Of a stretch of DNA of 64,000 bases, positions 36,384 through 46,304 are shown piece after piece. Location: positions 1-64,000 of the forward strand of contig NZ_MIEK01000078.1 in assembly GCF_001742285.1 (NCBI RefSeq). The letters run 5' to 3'. The position numbers and the translations under genes are program-made. Under the pieces are notes generated by a model. The model did not search any database, was not told where the DNA came from, and saw only the letters and a program-made list of their open reading frames with translations. Positions within the stretch are counted from its first letter, which is position 1. Every line of letters starts with the position of its first letter. Origin of the DNA: Enterococcus rivorum. Lineage in GTDB: Bacteria; Bacillota; Bacilli; Lactobacillales; Enterococcaceae.

Positions 36384-38168
36384 GTGGGAAATCAAAAAAT
36401 GGAAAAAGCAGCAATTTTGCACCGCCCAGATAGCGAGTATGCCTATTTATATGAAGAAAACAATTTTCATATTCGTTTAAGAACGAAAAAGGGGGATGTT
36501 CAAACGGTCAATGTTATTAAAGGTGATCCGTATTTAATTACTGAGGATAAATGGTACTTGGATTCTGAACCGATGAAGCTACTAACAACTACAGAACAGT
36601 TTGACTATTGGCTTATTGAAACAAATGCGGCATTCAAACGTTTGCAATATGCTTTTCAGTTGATTGGTAAAGATGGGGAAGAAGTTTTTTATGGTGATCG
36701 AGGGCTGTTTGATTTTAGTGAAAAAGTGATTGCTAAAGCTGAAAATTATTTTAGAATGCCCTATTTTCAAGAAATTGATCGGTTTAAAGCGCCAAAATGG
36801 GTGAAGGAAACTATTTGGTATCAGATTTTTCCCGAACGATTTGCTAATGGAGATAGCAGTAATGATCCAGAAGGGACGTTGTCTTGGAAAAGTAAAGAGC
36901 ATCCAGGACGAGAAGATTTTTTTGGTGGCGATTTGCAAGGAGTAATCGATCATCTGGATTATTTAGTAGATTTGGGGATCAACGGGATTTATTTTTGTCC
37001 GATATTTAAAGCGCATTCTAATCATAAGTATGACACGATTGATTATTATGAAATCGATCCTGATTTTGGAGATAAAGAACTCTTTAGAAGATTAGTAGAT
37101 GAAGCTCATAAACGCGGAATCAAGATTATGTTAGATGCAGTTTTCAATCATATGGGTTATGAGTCGCCACAGTGGCAAGATGTTGTTAAAAATCAAGAAA
37201 AATCGCCATATGCTTCTTGGTTTCATATTCATAGCTATCCAGTTGCTTTTGGGACTAATGGAAATGAAGAAGGGGCTAAGACGGTTTCTTATGATACTTT
37301 TGCTTTTACACCGAGAATGCCTAAATTGAATACGGCAAATCCAGAAGTACAAGACTATTTGCTAGATATTGCTACTTATTGGATTAAGGAATTTAATATA
37401 GATGCGTGGCGTTTAGATGTTGCCAACGAAGTAGATCATCATTTTTGGAAGAAGTTCTATCAAGAAACGGTAGCAATAAAAGAAGATTTTTATATTTTAG
37501 GGGAGATTTGGCACTCTTCTCAAAGCTGGTTAACTGGGGATGAATTTCACGCAGTAATGAACTATGCTTATACGGAAACGATTGAAAATTTCTTCGTAGA
37601 GCAAAGTATCTCTGCGACTAAAATGATTAGTGGGTTAAATGAACAGCTAATGTTGTATCGCCAACAAACCAATGAAGTGATGTTTAATATGCTAGATTCG
37701 CATGATACAGCTAGGCTTTTAACAATTGCAGAGGAAGATAAAGCTGTTGCCCAAATGACCTTAGCATTTACGTTCTTACAACATGGCTCTCCTTGTATTT
37801 ATTATGGTACAGAAGTGGGAATGACAGGTGAAAATGATCCAGATTGCCGAAAACCAATGATTTGGGAAAAGGAACTTCAAGATCAGGAATTTCTAGCCTT
37901 TACGAAGGAATTAATTCAATTGCGGAAGCAATACCAAGAAGTGTTATCGTCAGGCACCTTGGAATTTATCCAAGCAGACGATGAAAAAGAGTTTATCGGC
38001 TTTAAAAGAGAAAATGACAAACAAGTTCTAACTGCCTATTTTAATCGTGGGAATCAGCTTCAATCCTATCCAAAAAAAGCAGAGCAAATTTTAGCAATGA
38101 GTCGTTTATCAGAAGATCAGATTCAAGAAAAAGGTTTTGTCGTATTGGTTGAATCAAAGGAAGACTAG
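36384..38168 (+). CDS. neopullulanase/cyclomaltodextrinase (GH13)
   Basis: A 594-aa cytoplasmic alpha-glucan hydrolase of the GH13_20 group. An N-terminal CBM34-like domain (residues 1-125) precedes the barrel. Catalytic regions: nucleophile Asp in AWRLDVANEV, acid Glu in ILGEIWH, and Asp in MLDSHDTAR. It cuts imported maltodextrins, pullulan fragments or cyclodextrins into maltose for the phosphorylase encoded downstream. It has its own promoter with two operators. A copy of the intergenic repeat follows it. The upstream start at 36384 is not strongly supported; ATG 36399 (MEKAAILHRP) is an alternative. Confidence 0.9.
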   Translation: MGNQKMEKAAILHRPDSEYAYLYEENNFHIRLRTKKGDVQTVNVIKGDPYLITEDKWYLDSEPMKLLTTTEQFDYWLIETNAAFKRLQYAFQLIGKDGEEVFYGDRGLFDFSEKVIAKAENYFRMPYFQEIDRFKAPKWVKETIWYQIFPERFANGDSSNDPEGTLSWKSKEHPGREDFFGGDLQGVIDHLDYLVDLGINGIYFCPIFKAHSNHKYDTIDYYEIDPDFGDKELFRRLVDEAHKRGIKIMLDAVFNHMGYESPQWQDVVKNQEKSPYASWFHIHSYPVAFGTNGNEEGAKTVSYDTFAFTPRMPKLNTANPEVQDYLLDIATYWIKEFNIDAWRLDVANEVDHHFWKKFYQETVAIKEDFYILGEIWHSSQSWLTGDEFHAVMNYAYTETIENFFVEQSISATKMISGLNEQLMLYRQQTNEVMFNMLDSHDTARLLTIAEEDKAVAQMTLAFTFLQHGSPCIYYGTEVGMTGENDPDCRKPMIWEKELQDQEFLAFTKELIQLRKQYQEVLSSGTLEFIQADDEKEFIGFKRENDKQVLTAYFNRGNQLQSYPKKAEQILAMSRLSEDQIQEKGFVVLVESKED

Positions 38169-38169
38169 A

Positions 38170-38342
38170 CTGCTTCACTACCAATAGCTTGTGTCAGTAC
38201 AAAACCGTGAGACCGCTCTGAGCCTGAAAATCAAGTCTCAGAGCTTCAAACTTAGGCTAAAGAAATAGCAAGTCCAAGCAATTCACATCGGATTTTTAAG
38301 CACGATTATTGGCAAGGACTGCTGTAGTTCCGCTTTGTTTTT
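38170..38342 (+). repeat. structured intergenic repeat, copy D (diverged)
   Basis: Same core as the copies after nanE and the tautomerase gene: ACCGTGAGACCGCTCTGAGCC, AAGTCTCAGAGCTTC, ACTTAGGCT, AAGTCCAAGCAATTCACAT, CACGATTATTGGCA. It is more diverged, and some arms carry compensatory or wobble changes. It begins right after the neopullulanase stop and ends in a long T-run. Confidence 0.65.
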
Positions 38343-38395
38343 TGATGAAACCTCGGTTGTTGTTCTTATCTATGGTTTGGTCTAAAGAGTTATTT

Positions 38396-38450
38396 TGTTA
38401 GCGGTAACAGTAATAAAGAGATTGCAATGGTACCTGTAACAGATAATAAT
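38396..38450 (+). promoter_or_regulatory. malE promoter with two LacI-type operators
   Basis: Operators TGTTAGCGGTAACA (38396-38409) and TGGTACCTGTAACA (38428-38441) share the consensus of the pair before the neopullulanase gene. A -35 TTGCAA (38422-38427) and -10 near 38445-38450 flank the second operator, the same architecture as at the other promoter. Confidence 0.7.
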
Positions 38451-38493
38451 AAAGATGAAAGCGGAAACACAAAATGTGCAGGGGGAATTATTA

Positions 38494-39762
38494 ATGAAGA
38501 AAAGTTTCAAGAAAATTGGCTTAGGTTTAGTAGCAGCAGGCTTAGTTTTGGGATTAGCAGCCTGTAGTGGAGGAAAAGAAAAAGCAAAAGAAGATGCTAA
38601 CAAATCAGATGGAAAAACATTAACCGTTTCGGTTGATAAAGGCTATGTGAAGTATCTAGAAGAAATTAAAGGTGAGTTTGAAAAAGAAAATGGCGTGAAA
38701 ATTGACATAACAGAACGTGATATGTTTGAACAATTGGAAGCTCTGTCTTTAGATGGCCCAGCTGGAAAAGCACCAGATGTGATGATGTCAGCGTATGATC
38801 GCTTAGGACCTTTAGGACAACAAGGGCATTTAGCAGAGGTCAAATTAGGGAATGAAGCAAACTACAATGATACGGATAAAACACAAGTAACTGTTGATGG
38901 AAAATATTTTGGTGAACCAGCGATTATTGAAACGTTAGTACTTTATTACAATAAAGACTTAATTGATAAAGCGCCTAAGACATTTGCTGATTTAGAAGCG
39001 ATTGCCAAAGACCCTAAATTCGATTTTTCTGCTGAAAAAGGCAAAAATGTTGGTTTCTTAGCCAAATGGACAGATTTCTATTTTGCTTATGGTTTATTAG
39101 CGGGATATGGAGGCTATGTTTTTGGTGAAGATGGAACAGATCCAAGTGATATTGGGTTGAATTCTAAAGGCGCAGTTGAAGGAATCGAATACGCTAATAA
39201 ATGGTTCCAAAATGTTTGGCCAAAAGGAATGCTAGATGTGAAGAGTGCGGGTGATTTTATTACCGACCAATTTGTGAACGGTAAAACTGCCGCGGTCATT
39301 GATGGTCCTTGGGCGGCTGCTAATTATAAAGAATCAGGTGTCAATTTTGGTGTAGTGGAAATCCCTACACTAAACAATGGTGAAGCCTACAAAGCTTTTG
39401 GTGGTGGTAAAGCGTGGGTAATGAGCAACTATTCAAAAAATAAAGAAGTGGGACAAAAATTCATTGATTTCTTAACTACAGAAGCGAATCAGACCAAACT
39501 TTATGAATTAACGAATGAAGTTCCAGCAAATAATAAGTCTCGTGAGGTTGCTTCGTCTGGTGACGATCCAATTACGAAAGCCGTAATTAATCAATATGTG
39601 AATGCTGATCCAATGCCAAACATTCCAGAGATGGGTGAAGTATGGACTGGTGGCGAAAACTTAATGTTCGATGCTGCTTCTGGAAAACAAACAGCTCAAG
39701 AAGCTGCTGATGCAGCGGTTAAAGTAATTAAAGATGCGATTGAACAAAAATATGCAAAATAG
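38494..39762 (+). CDS. malE: maltodextrin ABC transporter substrate-binding lipoprotein
   Basis: A 422-aa extracellular solute-binding protein family 1 lipoprotein. The signal ends in the lipobox GLAACSGG (Cys near residue 22). The mature domain has the MalE-like features FVNGKTAAVIDGPWAAANY and TGGENLMFDAASGK. ATG 38494 follows a GGGGG-rich ribosome binding site; the frame from 38455 adds a spurious 13 residues. It delivers maltose/maltodextrin to MalF-MalG. Confidence 0.93.
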   Translation: MKKSFKKIGLGLVAAGLVLGLAACSGGKEKAKEDANKSDGKTLTVSVDKGYVKYLEEIKGEFEKENGVKIDITERDMFEQLEALSLDGPAGKAPDVMMSAYDRLGPLGQQGHLAEVKLGNEANYNDTDKTQVTVDGKYFGEPAIIETLVLYYNKDLIDKAPKTFADLEAIAKDPKFDFSAEKGKNVGFLAKWTDFYFAYGLLAGYGGYVFGEDGTDPSDIGLNSKGAVEGIEYANKWFQNVWPKGMLDVKSAGDFITDQFVNGKTAAVIDGPWAAANYKESGVNFGVVEIPTLNNGEAYKAFGGGKAWVMSNYSKNKEVGQKFIDFLTTEANQTKLYELTNEVPANNKSREVASSGDDPITKAVINQYVNADPMPNIPEMGEVWTGGENLMFDAASGKQTAQEAADAAVKVIKDAIEQKYAK

Positions 39763-39835
39763 AATGGTTTATTTTATAGGTGAAACAAGCGCAAGTTCTA
39801 TTCAAAAAATTGTTTCCCCTATAATATAAAATTAA

Positions 39836-39885
39836 GAGGCTGTGACAAAATGATTTTCGTTTTGCTTCAGCCTCCGTTCTTTTAA
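39836..39885 (+). terminator. hairpin between malE and malF (partial terminator)
   Basis: GAGGCTG-TGA-CAAAA pairs with TTTTG-CTT-CAGCCTC. It lies in the malE-malF gap and is followed by a short T-rich stretch. It would allow excess malE expression. A similar GAGGCTGTG start recurs at about 45231. Confidence 0.6.
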
Positions 39886-39902
39886 AGAATAGGAGAAAAA
39901 AG

Positions 39903-41204
39903 ATGGAGACTGCAACGAATAAAAAGAATGTCAACAAAGCAACATTCTTATCTCTTATCCCTGGGTTAGGTCAATTTTACAACGAACAAAAGTTTAAAGG
40001 GTTTATTTTTTTAGGTGTGTTTATTCTTTTTGTAATTGAAATGGCATTATTTGGTGCTAATGCGTTATACGGTTTCGTAACGTTAGGTAGTGTACCAATG
40101 GAAGATCACTCTTTATTTTTAATGATTGAAGGAACGTTACAAATTATCGTAACGGTCATCTTCCTCTTGTTTTATGCAATTAATATTCGAGACGCTCGAA
40201 TGGTAGCAAAACAATGGAATGCTGGGGCGAAAGTAAATGTATCAGCAAAAGCAATTATTAATAATATGTTCGACAATGGTTTTCCATATGTTTTGACATT
40301 GCCAGCTTACGTTGTAATGATTTTTGCCATTATTTTCCCTGTGTTAGTCACTCTGTTTATGGCTTTTACCAACTACGACTTTTATCATATTCCACCTGCT
40401 AGTTTAATTGATTGGGTGGGATTCAAAAACTTTTTTAGTATTTTTTTCTTAAGCTCTTATCGTGATACGTTTGGCGCTGTGCTTTCTTGGACCTTAATTT
40501 GGACGTTATGTGCCTCTACATTGCAGATTACTTTAGGCGTATTTACAGCAGTAGTTGCCAATCAAGATTTTATTAAAGGTCGTCGTCTTTTCGGCGTAAT
40601 TTTTTTACTTCCGTGGGCAGTTCCTGCATTTATTACGATTTTAAGTTTTTCAAATATTTTTAATGACAGTATCGGTGCGATTAATGCTCAAGTCATTCCA
40701 TTTCTTAATCATTTGCCGTTTGTAGATATTGGTGCGATTGCTTGGAAAACAGACCCTTTTTGGACAAAAGTTGCGATTATTATGATTCAAGGTTGGTTAG
40801 GGTTTCCTTATATATATGTAATGGTAACGGGCATTTTACAATCGATTCCTGCAGATTTATATGAAGCAGCTAAAATTGATGGGGCGAACGCGATTCAACG
40901 GTTTAGTCAAATTACGATGCCAATGATTTTATATGTGGCAGCTCCTATTTTTGTTACACAATATACAGGGAACTTTAATAATTTCTCTATGATTTATCTT
41001 TTTAATATGGGGGGCCCTGGCAGTGTTGGTGGTGGAGCAGGCTCAACAGATATTCTGATTTCTTGGATTTATAAATTAACGACAGGAACTTCCCCGCAAT
41101 ATTCAGTAGCCGCGGCAGTTACGTTGATGATTTCGGCGATTGTTATTACGGTTTCACTATTTGTTTTCAAACGAACAAAAGCTTTTGATATGGAGGGTAT
41201 GTAA
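39903..41204 (+). CDS. malF: maltodextrin ABC permease MalF
   Basis: A 433-aa membrane permease with about eight hydrophobic segments and a long N-terminal part, as in MalF. The EAA loop that contacts the ATPase is YEAAKIDGANAIQRFSQITMPM. It pairs with MalG. GGAGAAAAAAG precedes the ATG, and the stop directly abuts the malG start. Confidence 0.94.
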   Translation: METATNKKNVNKATFLSLIPGLGQFYNEQKFKGFIFLGVFILFVIEMALFGANALYGFVTLGSVPMEDHSLFLMIEGTLQIIVTVIFLLFYAINIRDARMVAKQWNAGAKVNVSAKAIINNMFDNGFPYVLTLPAYVVMIFAIIFPVLVTLFMAFTNYDFYHIPPASLIDWVGFKNFFSIFFLSSYRDTFGAVLSWTLIWTLCASTLQITLGVFTAVVANQDFIKGRRLFGVIFLLPWAVPAFITILSFSNIFNDSIGAINAQVIPFLNHLPFVDIGAIAWKTDPFWTKVAIIMIQGWLGFPYIYVMVTGILQSIPADLYEAAKIDGANAIQRFSQITMPMILYVAAPIFVTQYTGNFNNFSMIYLFNMGGPGSVGGGAGSTDILISWIYKLTTGTSPQYSVAAAVTLMISAIVITVSLFVFKRTKAFDMEGM

Positions 41205-42056
41205 ATGAAAACAAAACTGCATTCACAAAAACGAGCGCTTTTTTTAACCAAATTCTTTACGTACTTATTCATGGTAGTATTGTCAATTATCATTATTTAT
41301 CCACTCCTGATTACCGTTAGTTCCGCGTTTAAAGCAGGAAACGTGAATGCTTTTAGCTTGAGTTTTAGTGGCAAGTGGACATTAGATAACTTTAGTCGTT
41401 TGTTTACGGAAACATTATATGGTAGTTGGTATAAAAATACATTAATTATTGCTTTCTTCACAATGGTTTGTCAGGTGATTATTGTTACTTTAGCAGGTTA
41501 TACTTATAGCCGTTATCGTTTTGTCGGTCGTAAAAGTAGTCTGAAGTTCTTTTTAATTGTACAAATGGTTCCAACGATGGCTGCTTTAACAGCATTTTAT
41601 GTGATGGCCTTTTTGTTAAATGCTTTGGATCAATACTGGTTTTTAACGCTGATTTATATCGGTGGCGGAATTCCTATGAATACGTGGTTGATGAAAGGTT
41701 ATTTTGACACTGTACCCATTGATTTAGATGAAAGTGCAAAGCTTGACGGAGCAGGTCATTTTAGAATTTTTTGGCAAATTATTTTACCTTTAGTTCGTCC
41801 AATGTTGGCCGTTCAAGCTTTATGGGCATTTATGGGTCCATTCGGTGATTTCATGTTGGCTCGGTTCTTATTACGATCACAGGAAAAACTGACAGTAGCA
41901 GTAGGCTTACAATCATTTATTAGTAATACAAAAGATCAGAAAATTGCGTTGTTTGCAGCAGGGGCTATTTTGATTGCTGTTCCGATTACAACCTTGTTCT
42001 TTTTCCTTCAAAAGCATTTTGTTTCAGGCTTGGTTGCTGGAGGTACGAAAGGCTAA
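41205..42056 (+). CDS. malG: maltodextrin ABC permease MalG
   Basis: A 283-aa permease with six hydrophobic segments. The EAA loop is [22 protein letters not shown]. It starts immediately after the malF stop. No ATPase gene is present in the operon, so a shared MsmK/MalK-type ATPase from elsewhere must energise the importer, as in many lactic bacteria. Confidence 0.94.
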   Translation: MKTKLHSQKRALFLTKFFTYLFMVVLSIIIIYPLLITVSSAFKAGNVNAFSLSFSGKWTLDNFSRLFTETLYGSWYKNTLIIAFFTMVCQVIIVTLAGYTYSRYRFVGRKSSLKFFLIVQMVPTMAALTAFYVMAFLLNALDQYWFLTLIYIGGGIPMNTWLMKGYFDTVPIDLDESAKLDGAGHFRIFWQIILPLVRPMLAVQALWAFMGPFGDFMLARFLLRSQEKLTVAVGLQSFISNTKDQKIALFAAGAILIAVPITTLFFFLQKHFVSGLVAGGTKG

Positions 42057-42089
42057 TCAATTCTGAACTTAAAAAAGGAGGCGATCATC

Positions 42090-42926
42090 ATAGATAACTT
42101 ACCATTTCCATTTAGCTATTTTATGAATATAGTGACTCCCAAACGAGTCTTCAAAGGGAGAAAGGCGTTATCAAGATTTCAAATTGGGTTGATTTTTATT
42201 TTTATTTCTTCAATTATGTTGATTCCAGTTACAATAAATTTGGCTCGTTCAACTAATTTTCAGTTAGCGGATATTATGCCAGAAACTTTTGAACAGTTAG
42301 ATCAAGAAGGATTAACGAATATTCAACAGGCTGACTTTCAAAATGGCTATTTAAAGAAGGCGAAAACAGGAATGATTAATCAAGCAGGAACTGTGGGCTT
42401 TCATTTAGATGAAGCGGAACTAGCTGATATAAAAAATGGCATTAGTTTTGGCGAAACCTCGATGCTGATAAAAGCAGAGACAGGGTACAATTTTAAAGTG
42501 CAATATAGTAAAGACTTCAATCCTTCTTCATTTCAAACTGTCGATGAGTTGAAGCAGGGAATTAGTTCTCAGTGGTTAACTCAAAACAGAGCATTTGTTG
42601 TTTTTACGATGATAGCGATGAGTGGTTCACTTATTTTAGTGAGTCATGTGATTTTAGTTTTTGGAGGAGCATTTTTCATTTGGTTGACGAAGAAAAATCA
42701 ATTTTCTTCCATTCAAACCTATCAAGAATCCTTGAATTTAATTCTCAATGGTTTGGGACTTAGTACTTTTCTGGGAATGTTGGTTGGCTTGATTCATTTT
42801 GACATGAGTTTAGTTTTAAGCATTCAGTCACTAGGTTTAGTTTTAATGTTGTTAGGTGTTTTTGTCAAAACTCGTTTTAATGATAGTTATAGTCAGAACA
42901 AAAGGAGTAAATACCAAAAAGTATAG
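42090..42926 (+). CDS. malA: maltodextrin-operon membrane protein MalA (DUF1189), apparent AUA start
   Basis: A DUF1189 protein of 278 aa with about five hydrophobic segments, typical of malA in maltose operons of streptococci and enterococci; role unknown. An ATG exists at 42123 but has no ribosome binding site. AGGAGG at 42076-42081 is followed after exactly 8 nt by ATA at 42090. The frame from there reads DNLPFPFSYFMNIVTPKRVF, which includes sequence resembling the family N-terminus. The same arrangement occurs at rsfS. Confidence 0.75.
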   Translation: MDNLPFPFSYFMNIVTPKRVFKGRKALSRFQIGLIFIFISSIMLIPVTINLARSTNFQLADIMPETFEQLDQEGLTNIQQADFQNGYLKKAKTGMINQAGTVGFHLDEAELADIKNGISFGETSMLIKAETGYNFKVQYSKDFNPSSFQTVDELKQGISSQWLTQNRAFVVFTMIAMSGSLILVSHVILVFGGAFFIWLTKKNQFSSIQTYQESLNLILNGLGLSTFLGMLVGLIHFDMSLVLSIQSLGLVLMLLGVFVKTRFNDSYSQNKRSKYQKV

Positions 42927-42947
42927 AAGAAGCGAGGTGCAGTAAAG

Positions 42948-45218
42948 ATGTTCAAACGGTTATTTGAAATTGATCCTTGGAAGGTGAAGACAAGGCAATT
43001 AGATGTTGAAAACAAAAGGTTACAAGAGAGCCTAACCTCCATTGGAAATGGCTACATGGGGATGCGTGGGAACTTTGAAGAAGGCTACTCAGGAGATCAT
43101 CATCAAGGGACGTATATTGCTGGAGTTTGGTTTCCAGATAAGACCAGAGTTGGTTGGTGGAAAAATGGCTATCCAGAATATTTTGGAAAAGTTATTAATG
43201 CGACGAATTTTATTGGCGTAGATATCGTTATTAATGGTGAAAAAATAGATTTAGCTAAGACAAAACATCGCGATTTTTATTTAGAGTTAGATATGCGAAA
43301 TGGTCTTTTGAATCGTCAGTATACGGTTGAGTTAGCTGGATTAGAAGCTCAAATTCGATTTGAAAGATATGTGAGTGTGGCAACGCAAGAATTGGCGCTA
43401 GTTAAAGTAGAAGTTGAATTGTTAAAAGGGCAAGGAACCGTTGAATTGACACCAAAACTAGATGGAAATGTAACCAATCAGGATAGTAATTATGAGGAAC
43501 TTTTTTGGCTGGAAAAAAATCGGCAATTAGGCAAGCAGCCATTATTGACAATGGAAACGGTTGAAAATCCATTTGGTACGCCTCGTTTTAGTGTGACTAC
43601 CGCGATGAAAGTTGTTACCTCAGCAGAGAAGCACAGTCAAAAAGAGACAGACAAATATGTGGCAGAAACCTATAAATATGATTTAAGTGCTCATGAAACC
43701 GCTTGTTTGGAAAAATATGTGGCTGTCGTTACTAGCCGTGATGTTTTAGAATCCCAGCAAGCATCAAAAGCTGAAAAGTTACTTACTAAAGCAGTTCAAT
43801 TAGGTTGGGGCCCGTTAAAAGCAGAGCATAGCCAAGTATGGCAAGCTCGTTGGGAAAAGGCCGATGTAGTAATCGAAGGTGACGACGAAGCACAGCAAGG
43901 CATGCGTTTTAATATTTTCCAATTATTCTCAACCTACTATGGGGAAGATGCCCGTTTAAATGTTGGTCCTAAAGGATTTACTGGTGAAAAATATGGGGGT
44001 GCAACGTATTGGGATACAGAAGCTTATATTGTCCCTATGTATCTGTCAGTTGCTGAAAAAGAAGTGACAGAACAATTATTGAAATATCGTCACCAACAGT
44101 TACCAGGAGCTTTCCATAATGCGAAACAACAAGGGCTGAAAGGCGCGTTATACCCAATGGTTACGTTTACGGGTGTGGAGTGTCACAATGAATGGGAGAT
44201 TACTTTTGAAGAAATCCACCGTAACGGAGCAATTGCTCATGCCATTTTTAACTATACATCCTATACAGGTGATGAAAACTATTTACTACATGAGGGAATT
44301 GATGTTTTAGTAGGGATTTCACGCTTTTGGGCAGATCGAGTACATTTCTCTAGAAGGAAAAAGCAATACATGATTCATGGAGTAACAGGACCGAATGAAT
44401 ATGAAAATAACGTCAACAACAACTGGTATACCAATACCATTGCTACTTGGACTTTACGGTACACTTTGGATGGACTAAAAAAAGTTTCAAAAGAAAAACT
44501 AGCAGAATTAAAAGTTACCGAGAGTGAAATGACTAAATGGCAAGAGATCATTGCTAAAATGTATTTTCCGAAAGACGAAGAGCTGGGTATTTTTGTTCAG
44601 CATGACACTTTTTTAGACAAGGATTTACAACCAGTTTCTTCTTTAAATAAAGAGGATTTACCTTTAAATCAAAATTGGTCTTGGGACAAAGTCTTACGTT
44701 CACCGTTTATTAAACAAGCAGATGTTTTACAAGGATTGTATTTTTTAAACCACAAATTTACAACAGAAGAAAAACAACGGAACTTTGATTTTTATGAACC
44801 AATGACGGTGCATGAATCTTCTTTATCTGCCTGTGTTCATAGTATTCTAGCCGCTGAATTAGGGATGGAAGAAAAGGCGGTTGAATTGTATGCACGAACC
44901 GCTCGTCTGGATTTAGACAACTACAATAATGATACGGAAGATGGACTGCATATTACTTCTATGAGTGGTGGTTGGTTATCTTTAGTTCATGGTTTTGCAG
45001 GAATGCGGACATTGACTGGTAAATTAATTTTTAAACCGTTTACGCCGAAAAATTGGCAAGGCTATTCTTTCAAAGTCAACTATCAGGAGCGTTTGTTACA
45101 AGTAAAGGTAGATCATGAAAGAGTAAAATTGACACTCTTACAAGGAGCGCCGTTGGAAGTTAATTTATATGGTGAGCAGATTACGGTTGCGGATGAATAT
45201 GTGAGGCAGGTAAAATAG
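42948..45218 (+). CDS. mapA: maltose phosphorylase (GH65)
   Basis: A 756-aa cytoplasmic enzyme that splits maltose with phosphate into beta-glucose-1-P and glucose. The catalytic acid Glu lies in [16 protein letters not shown]. The phosphate-binding [11 protein letters not shown] and the end-domain [13 protein letters not shown] match GH65 phosphorylases. GAGGTGC precedes the ATG. The usual partner beta-phosphoglucomutase (pgmB) does not follow here, so it must be encoded elsewhere. Confidence 0.94.
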   Translation: MFKRLFEIDPWKVKTRQLDVENKRLQESLTSIGNGYMGMRGNFEEGYSGDHHQGTYIAGVWFPDKTRVGWWKNGYPEYFGKVINATNFIGVDIVINGEKIDLAKTKHRDFYLELDMRNGLLNRQYTVELAGLEAQIRFERYVSVATQELALVKVEVELLKGQGTVELTPKLDGNVTNQDSNYEELFWLEKNRQLGKQPLLTMETVENPFGTPRFSVTTAMKVVTSAEKHSQKETDKYVAETYKYDLSAHETACLEKYVAVVTSRDVLESQQASKAEKLLTKAVQLGWGPLKAEHSQVWQARWEKADVVIEGDDEAQQGMRFNIFQLFSTYYGEDARLNVGPKGFTGEKYGGATYWDTEAYIVPMYLSVAEKEVTEQLLKYRHQQLPGAFHNAKQQGLKGALYPMVTFTGVECHNEWEITFEEIHRNGAIAHAIFNYTSYTGDENYLLHEGIDVLVGISRFWADRVHFSRRKKQYMIHGVTGPNEYENNVNNNWYTNTIATWTLRYTLDGLKKVSKEKLAELKVTESEMTKWQEIIAKMYFPKDEELGIFVQHDTFLDKDLQPVSSLNKEDLPLNQNWSWDKVLRSPFIKQADVLQGLYFLNHKFTTEEKQRNFDFYEPMTVHESSLSACVHSILAAELGMEEKAVELYARTARLDLDNYNNDTEDGLHITSMSGGWLSLVHGFAGMRTLTGKLIFKPFTPKNWQGYSFKVNYQERLLQVKVDHERVKLTLLQGAPLEVNLYGEQITVADEYVRQVK

Positions 45219-45285
45219 AGAAGTTATAGAGGCTGTGCTAAAAAAATTTAGCCTTGAAGTATTTCTAATCTTATCTTTTATATGA

Positions 45286-45337
45286 AGTCTAGGAGTTTCA
45301 GGAATAACTCATCGAGTTGAATCCTGGACTCTTTTTT
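45286..45337 (+). terminator. terminator of the maltodextrin operon
   Basis: AGTCTAGGA pairs with TCCTGGACT around an inner ACTC/GAGT stem and is followed by TTTTTT. Confidence 0.8.
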
Positions 45338-45397
45338 CCTGTATAATAATTGTGAATAGCTCATAATATAAAATATTTTTAGCAATGGGGAATAAGA

Positions 45398-46138
45398 ATG
45401 GAAAAGAATATCATTAATTACTATACACAAGCAACAGAAACACCTTGGGGAAAACTATTCTATGATTGTGTATTCAAGCAATTGAAAATAGCGTCTGGAT
45501 TAAAAATATTAGATTTTGGAAGTGGTTTTGGCATTACAGCGAGTTATTACGCTGAAAAAAATGAAGTGATTGCAATTGAACCAAATCCAGATATGTTAGC
45601 TTTATCAAACGAAGCAAGAAAATACCAGCAACTATTAGGAAATGAAGAAGTACTAGATAGATTTTGCAAAAATAGTTTTGATCTTATTATTTGTCATAAT
45701 GTTTTAGAATATACTAATCTTGAACAGAAAGAGGAAATCATTTCTAAATTGCTTTATCTTTTAAAAAAAGGTGGACAATTATCATTAATTAAACATAATC
45801 AAATAGGTGCTATAGTTCAAGAAGCGGTATTAATGGACAATCCGAAAAAGGCTCTAAATTGGTTTGAAAAACTGGCAGATTATAGCCTTAAGAAGAGTTA
45901 TTTCGGCACAGTAAATTATTATGATAGAAATCAAATTGAAGAATGGTGTAGACATTCAAATGCTGTGATAAAAAAATGTTTAGGAATCCGCAGTATGTAT
46001 AGTTTGAGTCAAAATAATGAAATGAAAGGAACTGATGACTGGTATACGTATATGCAGGAACTGGAGTTAGCGGTTGCCGAAGAGTCCCCTTTTATGGACA
46101 TGGCTTTTTTTCATCATTTTATTATCCAAAAACAATAG
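45398..46138 (+). CDS. class I SAM-dependent methyltransferase
   Basis: A 246-aa methyltransferase. Motif I is ILDFGSGFGITA near residue 36, motif II is VIAIEPNPDML, and motif IV is FDLIICHNVLEYT. It is similar in layout to Methyltransf_11 proteins; the substrate is unknown. A TATAAT lies upstream near 45342. It is convergent with the phosphotransferase gene, with a long shared terminator between. Confidence 0.85.
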   Translation: MEKNIINYYTQATETPWGKLFYDCVFKQLKIASGLKILDFGSGFGITASYYAEKNEVIAIEPNPDMLALSNEARKYQQLLGNEEVLDRFCKNSFDLIICHNVLEYTNLEQKEEIISKLLYLLKKGGQLSLIKHNQIGAIVQEAVLMDNPKKALNWFEKLADYSLKKSYFGTVNYYDRNQIEEWCRHSNAVIKKCLGIRSMYSLSQNNEMKGTDDWYTYMQELELAVAEESPFMDMAFFHHFIIQKQ

Positions 46139-46213
46139 GTATGACAACGAATTTTGATGTTTCAATTTATGCAGATTATTTCACTGAAAAATAAAATAGG
46201 AGAATATTAATCT

Positions 46214-46272
46214 AGTAAGACTATAAACAAACAGAGTTGAGGTTTATCTTCAACTCTGTTTGTAGTCTTACT
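46214..46272. terminator. strong bidirectional terminator between convergent genes
   Basis: A stem of over 20 bp (46214-46240 with 46250-46272, one short bulge) built on AACAGAGTTGA and TCAACTCTGTT. Serves both the methyltransferase and the phosphotransferase genes. Confidence 0.85.
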
Positions 46273-46304
46273 CCTTATCTTATAAATACAAGAAGGTATA
46301 TTTT

